Source: a virus. From it: a DNA stretch of 49,373 nucleotides. Position 1 is the first letter of the stretch, and each line of letters opens with the position of its first letter. The position numbers and the translations under genes were made by a program. The notes under the pieces were generated by a model. It worked only from the letters and a program-made list of their open reading frames with translations, was not told the DNA's origin and did no database searches. The stretch covers positions 1-49,373 of IMG/VR virus record IMGVR_UViG_3300045825_000148. The stretch is one strand, 5' to 3'. Shown piece by piece: positions 23,562-32,278 of this stretch.

Positions 23562-24638
23562 CTAAACCCGAACCAAAGTCATTCCGTCCCGTTCTTTACC
23601 CTCAAGCATTTTGTACGCTGCGCTCCGAGGAACACCGTTCTGCCGAACAAATTCCATGACACTCGAATAGGTCTTACCTTCAGGTACGGTACGCACAGGC
23701 TGTAACTGGCGCTCGTTAACTTGCCCAGCAGGGCGCCCAAGTTTCTGTTTCGGTTTATCTACGACAGCAGCCAACCGCGCCGCTTCGCGTTCGGGGTCTT
23801 GGTACTGAAAAGACAAACCCTTGTGCGCGCCCAAGGCTATAGGCTTATTTGACCGAAGGCTCCGGTGCACTGTGGCGATGGGCACGCCGAGGGCCTCCCG
23901 CATCTCCGTTATCGTATCGAATCGCCGACCAGAAGGCATAACGATAATACCGTCGCCCATGAGTTTACGAGACGCCGCCGAGTGCTGTTTACCCTTGAAT
24001 GACGCGTAGTGCCCCGCTTCTGCCGCCGCAGCAATCTTCTCACGCCCTCCCACTGTCAGCACCCTCGGTGCCTTTGACTTGCCTCGCTGGGCATCACCGA
24101 TTTTCTTGCGCACCTCAGCAGATACTGTTTCGCCAAATCGGTAGTGGCTATCACCAGCCATCTTACCCTTACGATTCTTACTTATTTGGGCGCGAGACTG
24201 CTCAGATAAATGCTTGCCGAAACGCGGGTGATTCTCTGGTGCCATCGCGTAGTATCTTTGCAGCGTTTTGGATATAGCTGCTTTTTGCTCCGCGCTTACT
24301 ACTTTACCAAAACTGGGGTGCTTGTCGCCCGTTCGCCCGCGCATCGGAGCGCCGCTTCGAGTGCCCACATTGTAGCACTCTGGCTTACCTACCCACTCGC
24401 TCAACCAAATGTCCTCAGCTGGCTGCAACTCAGCGGCGCTGCCGAGCTGCTGGACAATAGCAAAGACGAAATTGGATTCTCCGTACTTGTTCCAAGCCGC
24501 TTGCAGGTGTGCGCAATGATGGGTGCCCTGTCTCAATTTTTGTCTGTGCGTGCGGGACCGCTCTGCGAAGTTTGTCGAGCTACCCACATAAAATTTCTGA
24601 TTTTGAATATTGATGATTTTGTATATTACGTTGTACAT
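23562..24638 (-). CDS. GIY-YIG homing endonuclease with NUMOD3 and HTH motifs (358 aa)
   Basis: ATG at 24638 is chosen for its AGGAGG five to eight bases upstream. Residues 1-90 are a GIY-YIG nuclease domain: YNVIYKI and FYVGSS stand for GIY and YIG, with R in ERSRTHR and E in LQPAEDIWL as catalytic candidates. Then come three NUMOD3-type DNA-binding repeats (HPSFGK..SAEQKAAISKT, HPRFGK..SEQSRAQISKN, HYRFGE..SAEVRKKIGDA). The C-terminal part has two helix-turn-helix modules (FDTITEMREALGVPIATVHR and TYSSVMEFVRQNGVPRSAAY), as in intron/intein-associated endonucleases. It is framed by two terminators just behind the major capsid gene. It is a selfish mobile gene rather than a structural one. 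Confidence 0.85.
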   Translation of the reverse strand: MYNVIYKIINIQNQKFYVGSSTNFAERSRTHRQKLRQGTHHCAHLQAAWNKYGESNFVFAIVQQLGSAAELQPAEDIWLSEWVGKPECYNVGTRSGAPMRGRTGDKHPSFGKVVSAEQKAAISKTLQRYYAMAPENHPRFGKHLSEQSRAQISKNRKGKMAGDSHYRFGETVSAEVRKKIGDAQRGKSKAPRVLTVGGREKIAAAAEAGHYASFKGKQHSAASRKLMGDGIIVMPSGRRFDTITEMREALGVPIATVHRSLRSNKPIALGAHKGLSFQYQDPEREAARLAAVVDKPKQKLGRPAGQVNERQLQPVRTVPEGKTYSSVMEFVRQNGVPRSAAYKMLEGKERDGMTLVRV

Positions 24639-24708
24639 GGTGGCCTCCTCGGTTGTCGATGGCCAGTAATGTATACCACTATGTACCTTTATGTCAACTA
24701 AAAGATAG

Positions 24709-24733
24709 AAAAAATCCGCCGAAGCGGATTTTC
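24709..24733 (-). terminator. Rho-independent terminator after the major capsid gene
   Basis: On the minus strand a 9-bp stem with a TTCG tetraloop (ATCCGC TTCG GCGGAT core) runs into six T. It lies 20 bases beyond the capsid stop codon and would limit read-through into the endonuclease gene. The stable UUCG loop is typical of strong phage terminators. Confidence 0.85.
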
Positions 24734-24752
24734 TCATTAAAAAACAACTACT

Positions 24753-25661
24753 TCAAGCTGACCCGTAGATACCCAAGGCGTCAGACACACCGAAACTGTA
24801 CCGCTCGCGAGCCTTATAGCGCGCGTTCCCAGTTTCAAAATCACCCAACATTTCCTGTTTGATTGAAGTACGAACAAAGTGCTTCAACGCATTTGGAACG
24901 TCAGTCAACAAGAACCACTGAGTAGTGTTGGTCAACCAGTGGTTGACTGTGTACCCTTGAGGAATCGAGCTGTTGGTAACCAGTGCATTGATGTCGCGGT
25001 CCGCAGTTCCTTGGCGGGCTTCTTTAGGGCCATCCAACAAACGTGAGGCAACGAACTGCAATGCAGGCGGAATAACCAGCTTACGCGGACGGGCTGCGAT
25101 CAGCAGACCTTTCTCATCCACCCAAGAGGCCATAGAGATGATAGCGGCTTCCAAAGAAGTCTCATTCAAGTCCATGTGAGCCGCAGGGCGGTTAGCATTG
25201 GTTTGACCGTTTACCAAGGGGTGAGCTGTGCTCAGCAAGGCAACACCGTCACCATACAAGTAAGAACCGGAAGTAGCGTTGTTCAGAATCGCAGCTCCCT
25301 TAACTTGTTTAGTGTAGGCCATTGCCCGGGCCAAGGCTTTGGTATAACGCGATGAAAGCGAGTCGTAGAGATTATCTTCTACTGCTTCTTCAGTGATCGC
25401 AAAACCTAAAGCAATCGTTTCGTGCGTGTAGCGAGCTACATAAGCTTCTTGTGCCGCATCATAAGTGATGCCGGAACCTTCATTCTTAACAGGCGCTGCG
25501 CCGAAACCAGCCAGTTTAACTTCTTCTTCGAAGGAACGCTCAGAGTTCTCAATTTCGTAAATCTCTTTGTGCTCTTCACCATAACGCTCGTACTCCAAAC
25601 CGAACAAAGCATTCAGCCCGGGGAGCAACTCTTTTAAAAGCTGTGAACGACTAATAGCCAT
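24753..25661 (-). CDS. Major capsid protein (302 aa)
   Basis: Opens MAISRSQLLKELLPGLNALF, then EYERYGEEHKEIYEIENSE and SFEEEVKLAGFGAAPVKNEG. The middle has YDAAQEAYVARYTHETIALG and AITEEAVEDNLYDSL, then RYTKALARAMAYTKQVKGA, and a C-terminal PPALQFVASRLLDGP plus a RERYSFGVSDALGIYG end. This order is that of Mu gpT-like / HK97-fold major capsid proteins. It lies downstream of scaffold and a decoration-type gene and is followed by a strong terminator, as expected for the most abundant virion protein. Confidence 0.85.
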   Translation of the reverse strand: MAISRSQLLKELLPGLNALFGLEYERYGEEHKEIYEIENSERSFEEEVKLAGFGAAPVKNEGSGITYDAAQEAYVARYTHETIALGFAITEEAVEDNLYDSLSSRYTKALARAMAYTKQVKGAAILNNATSGSYLYGDGVALLSTAHPLVNGQTNANRPAAHMDLNETSLEAAIISMASWVDEKGLLIAARPRKLVIPPALQFVASRLLDGPKEARQGTADRDINALVTNSSIPQGYTVNHWLTNTTQWFLLTDVPNALKHFVRTSIKQEMLGDFETGNARYKARERYSFGVSDALGIYGSA

Positions 25662-25673
25662 GACTTACTCTCC

Positions 25674-26267
25674 TTATGCGCCGGTTGGCAGGTGGTATTG
25701 GTGTGCTTGCCAGTTATACTTAACGATGATGTCAGTATAAGTAGCGCCATCTGTACTAGAGGTTAGCACGTCAACAATGCGGAACGGCAGGGTTGCAGTA
25801 GTTGCAATACCTGTCACATATACACCAGACACGCCGTTGGTCGTGTTGCCTTCAACGTAAGTAGCCAAGGTGCAGTTTTTGCCGATGGACGTGTAAGTCA
25901 AGCTGGCGGTATCAGCGCGCACTTGGAACAAGACATCAGGATCGTCAACCACTTTCGCAAAAATTTGCGAGTAAGCAGTAGATGTCGCAGGCAAGAAGTT
26001 CGCGTGCTGAGACTGTTTCATCACAGGATCAACAAAACGAACACCAACTGCTACACCGATGGGGGTATTTGTAGACAACGTACCTGCTGCCGGTGCTGCT
26101 GCAACGGCTAATACTACGCCTGCTGCGGCATTTACCAAGTCGCCGTTATAAATACCATGAGTTGCTGCTGCCGGAGTAACAACGAATTCACGGATAGTTC
26201 CACCCGAAAATGCCTTGCCACCCAGAAGCTGTACTGGTTTGAAGCCGTAGCCGGTTGAAATGGCCAT
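25674..26267 (-). CDS. Head decoration-like protein (197 aa)
   Basis: Starts MAISTGYGFKPVQLLGGKAF, with beta-rich alternation (GTIREFVVTPAAATHGIYNGD...VNAAAGVVLAVAAAPAAG). The end is IIVKYNWQAHQYHLPTGA. AAGGAG precedes the ATG. It directly precedes the major capsid gene, where phages often encode a decoration or minor capsid protein. I recall similar 'structural protein' genes before gpT-like capsids. Role inferred. Confidence 0.6.
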   Translation of the reverse strand: MAISTGYGFKPVQLLGGKAFSGGTIREFVVTPAAATHGIYNGDLVNAAAGVVLAVAAAPAAGTLSTNTPIGVAVGVRFVDPVMKQSQHANFLPATSTAYSQIFAKVVDDPDVLFQVRADTASLTYTSIGKNCTLATYVEGNTTNGVSGVYVTGIATTATLPFRIVDVLTSSTDGATYTDIIVKYNWQAHQYHLPTGA

Positions 26268-26326
26268 AGTAGCGTCTCCTTATAAAGCTTGCTGCATTAA
26301 AAATAACAGTGGCAAGGACGTTAATC

Positions 26327-26884
26327 CTACCGACCGTTCCTCTGTGTTGCCCAAAATTGTATACGTGCTGCGGACAACTTACTGCAATGTTCCGCAGTTC
26401 TAGGCGGGCATTTTTTACCTCTATGCGCCGCACCTAATTTTGCGCTGTGCTCTGCAGTGCGCGGAGGTTTACTACGCCCCTTAAGTGCTGCAGAACGACG
26501 AGCATTAACTTCTGCGCTTTGGCTAGGCCTAGATTTACCTATCTGTGCCGCACGTATTTTCTCCTTCGTTTCCTCAGATACTTTACGCCCGCTAGCACCC
26601 TCGCCGCCATCGCATATGTTAGCTAAAATATACCCACTACTACGCAGTAACTTAATCCAGCTAATTTCACATGATAAAGCTTCTTGTTCGGAAGCTCTAG
26701 GAAACACCAGTACTTCTATGTTATCCATACCATATTTATTTACTATGTTCTGATAGTGCGCATTCCTATGTCTAAACAGATGGCTGCGTCGGCATTTAGG
26801 CGTGTCGCAACCTTTTCCAACATAAAACGGATCGCCATCAGGCTTACAATGTAAATAAACGTAGTATATGCGGCTAGCGTCCAT
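26327..26884 (-). CDS. GIY-YIG homing endonuclease with NUMOD3 repeats (185 aa)
   Basis: Residues 1-90 are a GIY-YIG domain: YYVYLHC and FYVGKG replace GIY and YIG, catalytic Arg candidates are in RRSHLFRHR, and Glu is in ALSCEISWIKLL. The C-terminal half contains NUMOD3-type repeats (GRKVSEETKEKIRAAQIGKS, KPPRTAEHSAKLGAAHRGKK, CPPRTAEHCSKLSAARIQ). The plan is that of SegG-like free-standing endonucleases. It lies between the 149-aa gene and the decoration gene; its ATG overlaps the end of that upstream gene by 11 bases, so insertion kept the operon intact. Confidence 0.85.
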   Translation of the reverse strand: MDASRIYYVYLHCKPDGDPFYVGKGCDTPKCRRSHLFRHRNAHYQNIVNKYGMDNIEVLVFPRASEQEALSCEISWIKLLRSSGYILANICDGGEGASGRKVSEETKEKIRAAQIGKSRPSQSAEVNARRSAALKGRSKPPRTAEHSAKLGAAHRGKKCPPRTAEHCSKLSAARIQFWATQRNGR

Positions 26885-27323
26885 TACCGAAAGTCACTTT
26901 TGTTTGCTTTTCTTTAAAGATAGGCATTCTAGGGTCATTCTCTCTGTCAATCTGCGCGTCGACGGACTCCATCTGGCCGTTAGCCTGATCTTGGTAGTAC
27001 CGCTGGCGCTGATCGAACATTTCTTGCGGGATTTTACATAATATAAGCCCGCCAATTTCAATTAAACCAGAATTCTTCGCATCGACATCGACTGCCAGCA
27101 TCAACTCGGGATGATCTTCCGACCGGCAGGTTTCCCAGCCTTCGCGCATGGAGCGCGATACGTTCGTTGGGTCAGACACACCCATCATTGATTTGCGAAT
27201 CCATTTGTACTCCCACCCCGGAGCTCTTGCAGGTTCCGGTAATAAGTCCGCCGGTTTCCATGATCTACGAGTTTCCGAATCGCGGGTTTCTTCTCCGCGT
27301 GATAAGCGTTTTGTGGTTTCCAT
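26874..27323 (-). CDS. Conserved virion-operon protein (149 aa)
   Basis: Start at 27323 (METTKRLSRGEETRDS) has GGAAGGAA upstream and lies one base after the scaffold stop; a longer frame would begin inside the scaffold gene. Highly charged with a SWKPADLLPEPARAPGWEYK segment, then WIRKSMMGVSDPTNVSRSMR, then EGWETCRSEDHPELML. The motif WEYKWIRK..GxxDxxNVSRSMREGWE is one I know from small proteins between scaffold and capsid genes of podoviruses. Function unknown. Confidence 0.6.
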   Translation of the reverse strand: METTKRLSRGEETRDSETRRSWKPADLLPEPARAPGWEYKWIRKSMMGVSDPTNVSRSMREGWETCRSEDHPELMLAVDVDAKNSGLIEIGGLILCKIPQEMFDQRQRYYQDQANGQMESVDAQIDRENDPRMPIFKEKQTKVTFGNGR

Positions 27324-27324
27324 T

Positions 27325-28296
27325 TTAGTTTCCTTCCAGTTTAGCAACTTGTACTGCGTACTGTTGTGGGGTTAAACCCAAACGACGTGCGACAGATAGT
27401 TGTGATTGCGTTAGAGTTACACGGATAGAGGCTGATTTACTACTGCGGGAGACACCGGCGACAACCGATTTCGGTTTGTTGGGTTTATCAGCCCACTCGT
27501 AGTTGGGGAATGCTTTGCGAATCTCGGTATTCAGTTTGCTGTAATACTGGTCAGCGTCCTGCCCCGGATCAATGCCTTCCTCGATCAACTCATCATGTAT
27601 TGCGTATGCCAGATTTGTCATACGTTTGTCAGTTCCGAACCACTTGTTCTTAGTAGCCCAGTCAACTGCTTCCGGTTCTGGCTTGGGCTCTGGAGCCGCT
27701 TGCCTAGTCGGTTGTTGCGTTTGTACTACATTATCTTCTTGCTGTCTAGTACTTTCTTTACGCTGCGCTGCATTTCGGGCCCAGCCTTCGGCTTCTCGCA
27801 GTTCCGCTGCAACCATAGCCATCTTGGCGTTAGCCTCAGCCATCGCCTTGGCGTCACCTACGTTATAGGCTTCTTCATAGTCCTTCTTGGCGCGATCCAA
27901 AGCCAGATTCGCTTTATCCTTCGACTGGCTTATCAGGGCATCCTCACCGCGCAAGGTACGCGCTTCGAGGTGCTGTTTCTCCGCAAGGAGCTGCCGTGCT
28001 GCTGCAATGGCTTCGTCACGTTCACGCGTGACCGCTTCTTTGGCACGGCGCTCATCGTGCGTTCGGTGAACTTCTTTTCTGATTCGTTTCTGAACATCTT
28101 CGGAGTACGTGTCCAATTCGTCTTCGGTTGGAGCCTTGTCTTCCGGGGGTAGCGCTTTACGACCGCGATCCGCAGGTGGGGTATCATCTACAACCTCAAT
28201 TTCAACACCGTCCCCAACGTCTTCTAGGTCAACTTCGACCTCGCCTCTGGGCGCAGGTTTTGTTCGCAGTAAATCCTGTTCATCTGGTAAAGCCAT
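27325..28296 (-). CDS. Scaffolding protein (323 aa)
   Basis: Very acidic start (PRGEVEVDLEDVGDGVEIEV), Asp/Glu/Pro-rich to about residue 60, long charged coiled coil (about 60-200, RRAKEAVTRERDEAIAAARQ ... ANLALDRAKKDYEEAYN), Gln/Pro linker (about 195-215), then a C-terminal helical domain (TNLAYAIHDELIEEGIDPGQ) and a basic end (SVARRLGLTPQQYAVQVAKL) that would bind capsid. This order is that of phage scaffolding proteins. It lies between the GroES-like and small genes and before the capsid, as usual. It is expected to be absent from mature virions or cleaved. Confidence 0.75.
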   Translation of the reverse strand: MALPDEQDLLRTKPAPRGEVEVDLEDVGDGVEIEVVDDTPPADRGRKALPPEDKAPTEDELDTYSEDVQKRIRKEVHRTHDERRAKEAVTRERDEAIAAARQLLAEKQHLEARTLRGEDALISQSKDKANLALDRAKKDYEEAYNVGDAKAMAEANAKMAMVAAELREAEGWARNAAQRKESTRQQEDNVVQTQQPTRQAAPEPKPEPEAVDWATKNKWFGTDKRMTNLAYAIHDELIEEGIDPGQDADQYYSKLNTEIRKAFPNYEWADKPNKPKSVVAGVSRSSKSASIRVTLTQSQLSVARRLGLTPQQYAVQVAKLEGN

Positions 28297-28313
28297 AATA
28301 TTCTCCTTTTAAA

Positions 28314-28757
28314 TCAAGCGCGTGAAAAACCGCGAGGGTCAGAAACAACAGCATCCACCGTGTCATCGTTGATGAGTCTAAATTCCACGCCGTGAATCTT
28401 GAACCGGGTTCCAGAGTAAGTGCGTAGCAACACGAAGTCACCTTTCTTGCAGTAGGGGCCGTTGGGGAATTTGGCTTTATCCTGATAAGCATCCGGGCCA
28501 AGGTCAAGGACGAAGCCGACTACAGTCGCAACTGTGTCGTCACGAATGACGTTATCCGCTTTAAGGATTCCGCTATCGTATTTGTCTTCGATCTTGGGTA
28601 AGCCAATCAGAATTTTATAACCGGTGGGAGTTGGCAGTTGCTGAGCTAACTTTTCTTCTTTTTGCATGTTACTATCGCCATCTATACCTTCTAGGGCTTT
28701 AGCCTTAATAGCTTCTTGCTCCGCGACCATATGGCCCGGAAGTACTAGGTCTACCAT
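28314..28757 (-). CDS. GroES-like co-chaperonin (147 aa)
   Basis: Residues about 40-147 fit the Cpn10 fold: LPTPTGYKILIGLPK (beta start), the mobile-loop-type KYDSGILKADN, TVATVVGFVLDLGPDAY, KFPNGPYCKKGDFVLLRTYS, GTRFKIHGVEFRLINDD. The GIL in the loop corresponds to the hydrophobic tripeptide that contacts GroEL. The first 40 residues (Glu/Lys/Gln-rich) extend beyond GroES length (about 97). It lies between portal and scaffold and probably helps the host GroEL fold the capsid protein, like T4 gp31. Confidence 0.75.
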   Translation of the reverse strand: MVDLVLPGHMVAEQEAIKAKALEGIDGDSNMQKEEKLAQQLPTPTGYKILIGLPKIEDKYDSGILKADNVIRDDTVATVVGFVLDLGPDAYQDKAKFPNGPYCKKGDFVLLRTYSGTRFKIHGVEFRLINDDTVDAVVSDPRGFSRA

Positions 28758-28785
28758 TTGCTTCTCCTTCGTCGGCCTGAGCCGT

Positions 28786-28974
28786 TTAGTTTTCGTCGAA
28801 CCTCTTGGAGGTATCGTCGATGATGGCCAGAGCTTGCTGGAGCCCCTGCCGCTTACCCGTTAAATAACGGTATTCCTCGAAGCTTTTAGCATCGCCTGCG
28901 AGCAGGGCTCGGTCTAGGCTTTGCAGGGCTTCTTCCAAATCCTGCCGCACAAGGCGGGCAAATGCAACGACCAT
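28786..28974 (-). CDS. Small helical protein (62 aa)
   Basis: Charged helical protein (MVVAFARLVRQDLEEALQSL ... EEYRYLTGKRQGLQQALAII). The ATG at 28974 overlaps the portal stop. Short phage proteins of this kind (LxRQDLxxA...EEYxxLTGxxxGLxxA) usually follow portal or terminase genes and are of unknown function. May be a capsid-assembly factor. Confidence 0.5.
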   Translation of the reverse strand: MVVAFARLVRQDLEEALQSLDRALLAGDAKSFEEYRYLTGKRQGLQQALAIIDDTSKRFDEN

Positions 28975-31613
28975 TAATCAGCTCCTAAGTGCGGTTTCGC
29001 CGCAGCCATTGCCGCATTGAGCAGGCGCTTATGCTGCGCGTCCTGTACTTTCTGTTCGTGCAATGCTGCAGACTGCGCCATATCCTGTTGCGATCCGGCG
29101 AGATCATGGACGTGCCCATGCTCCTTATGAATCAACTCCTGATGGTGATTCGTCTGCGCGTGGGCGAGTTCCTGATTGTGCTTCTGGCTCTTGTGGGTCA
29201 AGTCTTGCATCGCTCCTAGCGACTGCAGCTGGGGATCAGGCGCGCCTTGCGCGTTCAAGTCTGCCTTGTGCGCCAGTGCATCGGCGATGAGCTTATCATC
29301 TGCCATCTGCTTCTGGTGCTTCTGGGTATCCTCGTGAATCGCGCCTTCTGCAGTGCCTTTCATCTTGGCAATCGTAAAGTCGTTATCTACTTTCTTCTCC
29401 GCGATGCGGTTCTTATCCTTATCAACTTGCAACTGGGCCTGTTGCAACTGCAACACAGGGTCTTGGGCCGCTTGCTGCGCTTGCTGCTGCGCTGCTTCAG
29501 TCTGGTGCTGTTGTAATAGCTGAGACGCAGCCTGTGCCATTGTTGCACTCAACTGCTTCTCCACTTCAGGAGTCATCTTTTCATCGCCCTGTGGCAGAGG
29601 AGTACCAAGCTGTGCTTCAATCGCATTGCGATAAGCAAACGCCACATGCTCCGCGATGTGTGCCAAAAGGGCTGAAGTTTTCGCCTGCGCATTAGGGTCT
29701 TGGCCAAGTATCGCCGCGATATGAGGGTCTTGCTGCATCGACTGATGCACCTTGAGGTGCGACTCATGATCCTGATAGGCGTATGCCTTAACGGGCTTGC
29801 CGTTGATGACATTCTCGTTCTCTGCAATAGGGTCCCGTGGGGTCTGTTCAATCGAACTCGGTATTAGCTTGTCCAAGTTCTGAATGCCCAAGCCTTCAAG
29901 CAGCTGCCGGTCGAGCTCGACTCTGTCGTATATCGTCGGATTAGCTTGCGCCATTTGCGATACCATTTGGTACTGAACGACACGTTGGGACAACGTTGAG
30001 GCATTAGGATCAGACACAGGAATAATATCCGCTATATCGTAGTCCGCCTGTTTAACCCGACGGCCTTCATCTACATCGTAGTCATACTCCTCTGGCAACT
30101 GGTCTTTAATAATTGCCTTGAGCAATGCAAGCTCCTCCTTCAAGGAGGCGTGTAGCCGCGCCTGTATCGCCGACATGACTTTAAGGCTTCTCTCCAGTAT
30201 CGCTAAGGTCGTACCGACCGGTGCTTGCTGGTTCATATCTGCCGCGTTCACATCAGAGACCGCCGCCATGCGCCGACCTTCTTCGACTACTTCGTTGAAA
30301 AGCTGAAGCAGTGTGGCACTAGGCTCCTTAAAGGGCAGAGGCATTAAGTTATCTCTTAGCGTGCCACTAGGCACGTCTACATCTCTAAATTCTCCGGGGC
30401 TTAACGGATCGCTGTCCCGTTGAACCCTGATCCCTTTGGTTTTATACCCTGCAGGCAGGTTTGCCAGCGTGCCGCAGTCAATAAGTTGACGCAGGATAGA
30501 AGTAGCCGACTTAGCAAAACCACCGACAAGATGCACGAGGCCAAGGCCATAAAAGCCAAAACCCGGAATGTAAATATAGTGAACGAAATGGTTACAACGC
30601 GTTTTGGTTTTGTCATCGATCTTCCAGTTGCGGTAAATGGATAGAACTTCTTTGGAGTGCAGATCAAACGTCACAATGTAGGGCAGCATGATGCCGGTAT
30701 CATCGCCTTCAGCGTCAACATCCTCGTAACCTTCGATCTCCAGCTCAACTTGCATCTCAATCAGCTCTAAACGGTCATCTTTTACAGGTATTACACCGTT
30801 TTTCTTGTCTTCAGGGGTCTGTTTCACGTTCTGTGGCGCATCAGGTAGGTCGATGTCTCTATAAAAGCCCGCATATTGGAGCTTCTTTATATCATTCGGG
30901 CTCTTTTTCATCCGATGCGAGATTCTTGGAGCCGTTGACATGTCAGTTGCGCCATAAGAGACAACTAAATCGTCGGCTGAAACGAAAATCGACGTCTGGC
31001 GGTCCAAAGCAGGGTCAAAATAGACTTTTTTGAACGCAGAACCGGCAATACTGAGGTTCCAGAGCATTCTTTCGTGCTCTGGCCGGTACTCTTTCATCTG
31101 GGTAGTCATACGCCAGTTCATATCAGCCGCAATACGCGTCGCTGCCTGCTCACGCAGTTGGGTTATCTTACCGATAATCGTCGGCTTGCACACGCCTTGT
31201 GCCGAAAATGTCTCGGTTATCGCCTCTGCTTGGAACTTAATGGCTGACTCGGCCATCAGGGGGTGAAATATGCCACAGGCGCCTTCCCACGGTTCTGTCT
31301 TTTCTTCGATGTTAAGTCCGAGAAGTTCGAGACCTTCTTCATAAGTTTTTGACCATTCGGTTCTCGACCGCAGGTCGTTTTCATAAAACTCTTCGCACTC
31401 GTCGGCAATCTTTTGCAGGATTTTATCGCCGAGGTCCTCTGCGAGGTTCTCGTAGAAGCGTTCTTCTGAAAGAGAATTCACGGCTTCAGATGTATCGTCT
31501 TCGGCGTCTTCGCCTTCCTCAGGAGGCAGAATTACTTCTACGTCCATAGGATCAAGGTCCCCGGTCAGGGACTGATAGGAATCTGGGCTTTGCTGTGCTT
31601 GTTTTACGATCAT
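28974..31613 (-). CDS. Portal protein (879 aa)
   Basis: ATG at 31613 is chosen because it overlaps the stop of the HNH gene as ATGA; an upstream start in the same frame adds 29 residues lying inside that gene. The sequence has the portal signature: EFYENDLRSRTEWSKTYEEG, EGACGIFHPLMAESAIKFQA, MNWRMTTQMKEYRPEHERML, then GSAFKKVYFDPALDR and APRISHRMKKSPNDI. The tail is long, helical and Gln/His-rich (about 650-850). It belongs to the group of large podovirus portals (P22-like class). It forms the dodecameric channel through which DNA is packaged and released. Confidence 0.85.
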   Translation of the reverse strand: MIVKQAQQSPDSYQSLTGDLDPMDVEVILPPEEGEDAEDDTSEAVNSLSEERFYENLAEDLGDKILQKIADECEEFYENDLRSRTEWSKTYEEGLELLGLNIEEKTEPWEGACGIFHPLMAESAIKFQAEAITETFSAQGVCKPTIIGKITQLREQAATRIAADMNWRMTTQMKEYRPEHERMLWNLSIAGSAFKKVYFDPALDRQTSIFVSADDLVVSYGATDMSTAPRISHRMKKSPNDIKKLQYAGFYRDIDLPDAPQNVKQTPEDKKNGVIPVKDDRLELIEMQVELEIEGYEDVDAEGDDTGIMLPYIVTFDLHSKEVLSIYRNWKIDDKTKTRCNHFVHYIYIPGFGFYGLGLVHLVGGFAKSATSILRQLIDCGTLANLPAGYKTKGIRVQRDSDPLSPGEFRDVDVPSGTLRDNLMPLPFKEPSATLLQLFNEVVEEGRRMAAVSDVNAADMNQQAPVGTTLAILERSLKVMSAIQARLHASLKEELALLKAIIKDQLPEEYDYDVDEGRRVKQADYDIADIIPVSDPNASTLSQRVVQYQMVSQMAQANPTIYDRVELDRQLLEGLGIQNLDKLIPSSIEQTPRDPIAENENVINGKPVKAYAYQDHESHLKVHQSMQQDPHIAAILGQDPNAQAKTSALLAHIAEHVAFAYRNAIEAQLGTPLPQGDEKMTPEVEKQLSATMAQAASQLLQQHQTEAAQQQAQQAAQDPVLQLQQAQLQVDKDKNRIAEKKVDNDFTIAKMKGTAEGAIHEDTQKHQKQMADDKLIADALAHKADLNAQGAPDPQLQSLGAMQDLTHKSQKHNQELAHAQTNHHQELIHKEHGHVHDLAGSQQDMAQSAALHEQKVQDAQHKRLLNAAMAAAKPHLGAD

Positions 31614-32278
31614 GGCATGTCCGGCCAATACCGGTTTCCTTTCGATTGGTTCATCTTGGCGGGGATAACCGCGATGTTCGCTGCGACATGCAGCCCACAA
31701 ACTAATTTACTGACCAAGGGAACAATATGGTCTATCTGCCAATCGATACTGGTAGCAGTTTTGCGGAGTTTACACAAATCGGAGGCTTCCTGCATGACAA
31801 AATCATCAAGCTCACCGAACCAATCCGGTTTAGATTTTCTGTGCTGCTCAACGCGCTGTTGCTGCGATAGTAACTTTTTATGCCTGTTGGCCGCACGCCA
31901 AGTAGCGCGTGTAGCTGTTTTTCTAGTTTGCGTTTGCGGGTTAGACATGTACAAGCGATAAGCGTCCGCTTCTTGTGCTTTATGCGCTGCGTGGTATTGC
32001 CGCGAGCGCTCATTGGCTTTATCCTTATTTCGGCAGTGCGCCGCGCGCTCTTTAGCCCTAGCCGCATCCACATCCAGCAGGCGCTTAGCGGTTAGTTCCG
32101 CGCAGATACGTTCTTTGTTTTTCGCATAGTACTTTCGGGCAGACGCAGCAGATTCAGCTTTGCGGGTAGCCGCATTATCCAAGGCCCACTTACGTGAGGC
32201 TATTTTAGCTCGCTCTTTGCGCTCCTCATCGGAGAACACGCGGGGACGCCCAATAGGTTTAGCTCTTGTCTTCGTCAT
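31610..32278 (-). CDS. HNH endonuclease between terL and portal (222 aa)
   Basis: The C-terminal 45 residues carry an HNH-type motif: QIDHIVPLV (D183, H184), CGLHVAANI (H197, N201) and KMNQSKGNRYW (N210, K213). The N-terminal 130 residues are very basic and Ala-rich, with a GRPR AT-hook-like piece near 10 and repeated R/K/Y-rich helices, probably for DNA binding. It overlaps TerL (ATGA at 32278) and the portal (ATGA at 31610), so it fits seamlessly between two essential genes. It is presumably a free-standing homing endonuclease; the possible alternative is a nuclease working with the terminase, as for HNH proteins in cos phages. Confidence 0.8.
   Translation of the reverse strand: MTKTRAKPIGRPRVFSDEERKERAKIASRKWALDNAATRKAESAASARKYYAKNKERICAELTAKRLLDVDAARAKERAAHCRNKDKANERSRQYHAAHKAQEADAYRLYMSNPQTQTRKTATRATWRAANRHKKLLSQQQRVEQHRKSKPDWFGELDDFVMQEASDLCKLRKTATSIDWQIDHIVPLVSKLVCGLHVAANIAVIPAKMNQSKGNRYWPDMP

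Noticed and set aside
27595-28152. 185-codon plus-strand open frame opposite the scaffold gene
   Set aside because: Mirror of the scaffold gene; Cys/Phe/Leu-rich and no start signal.
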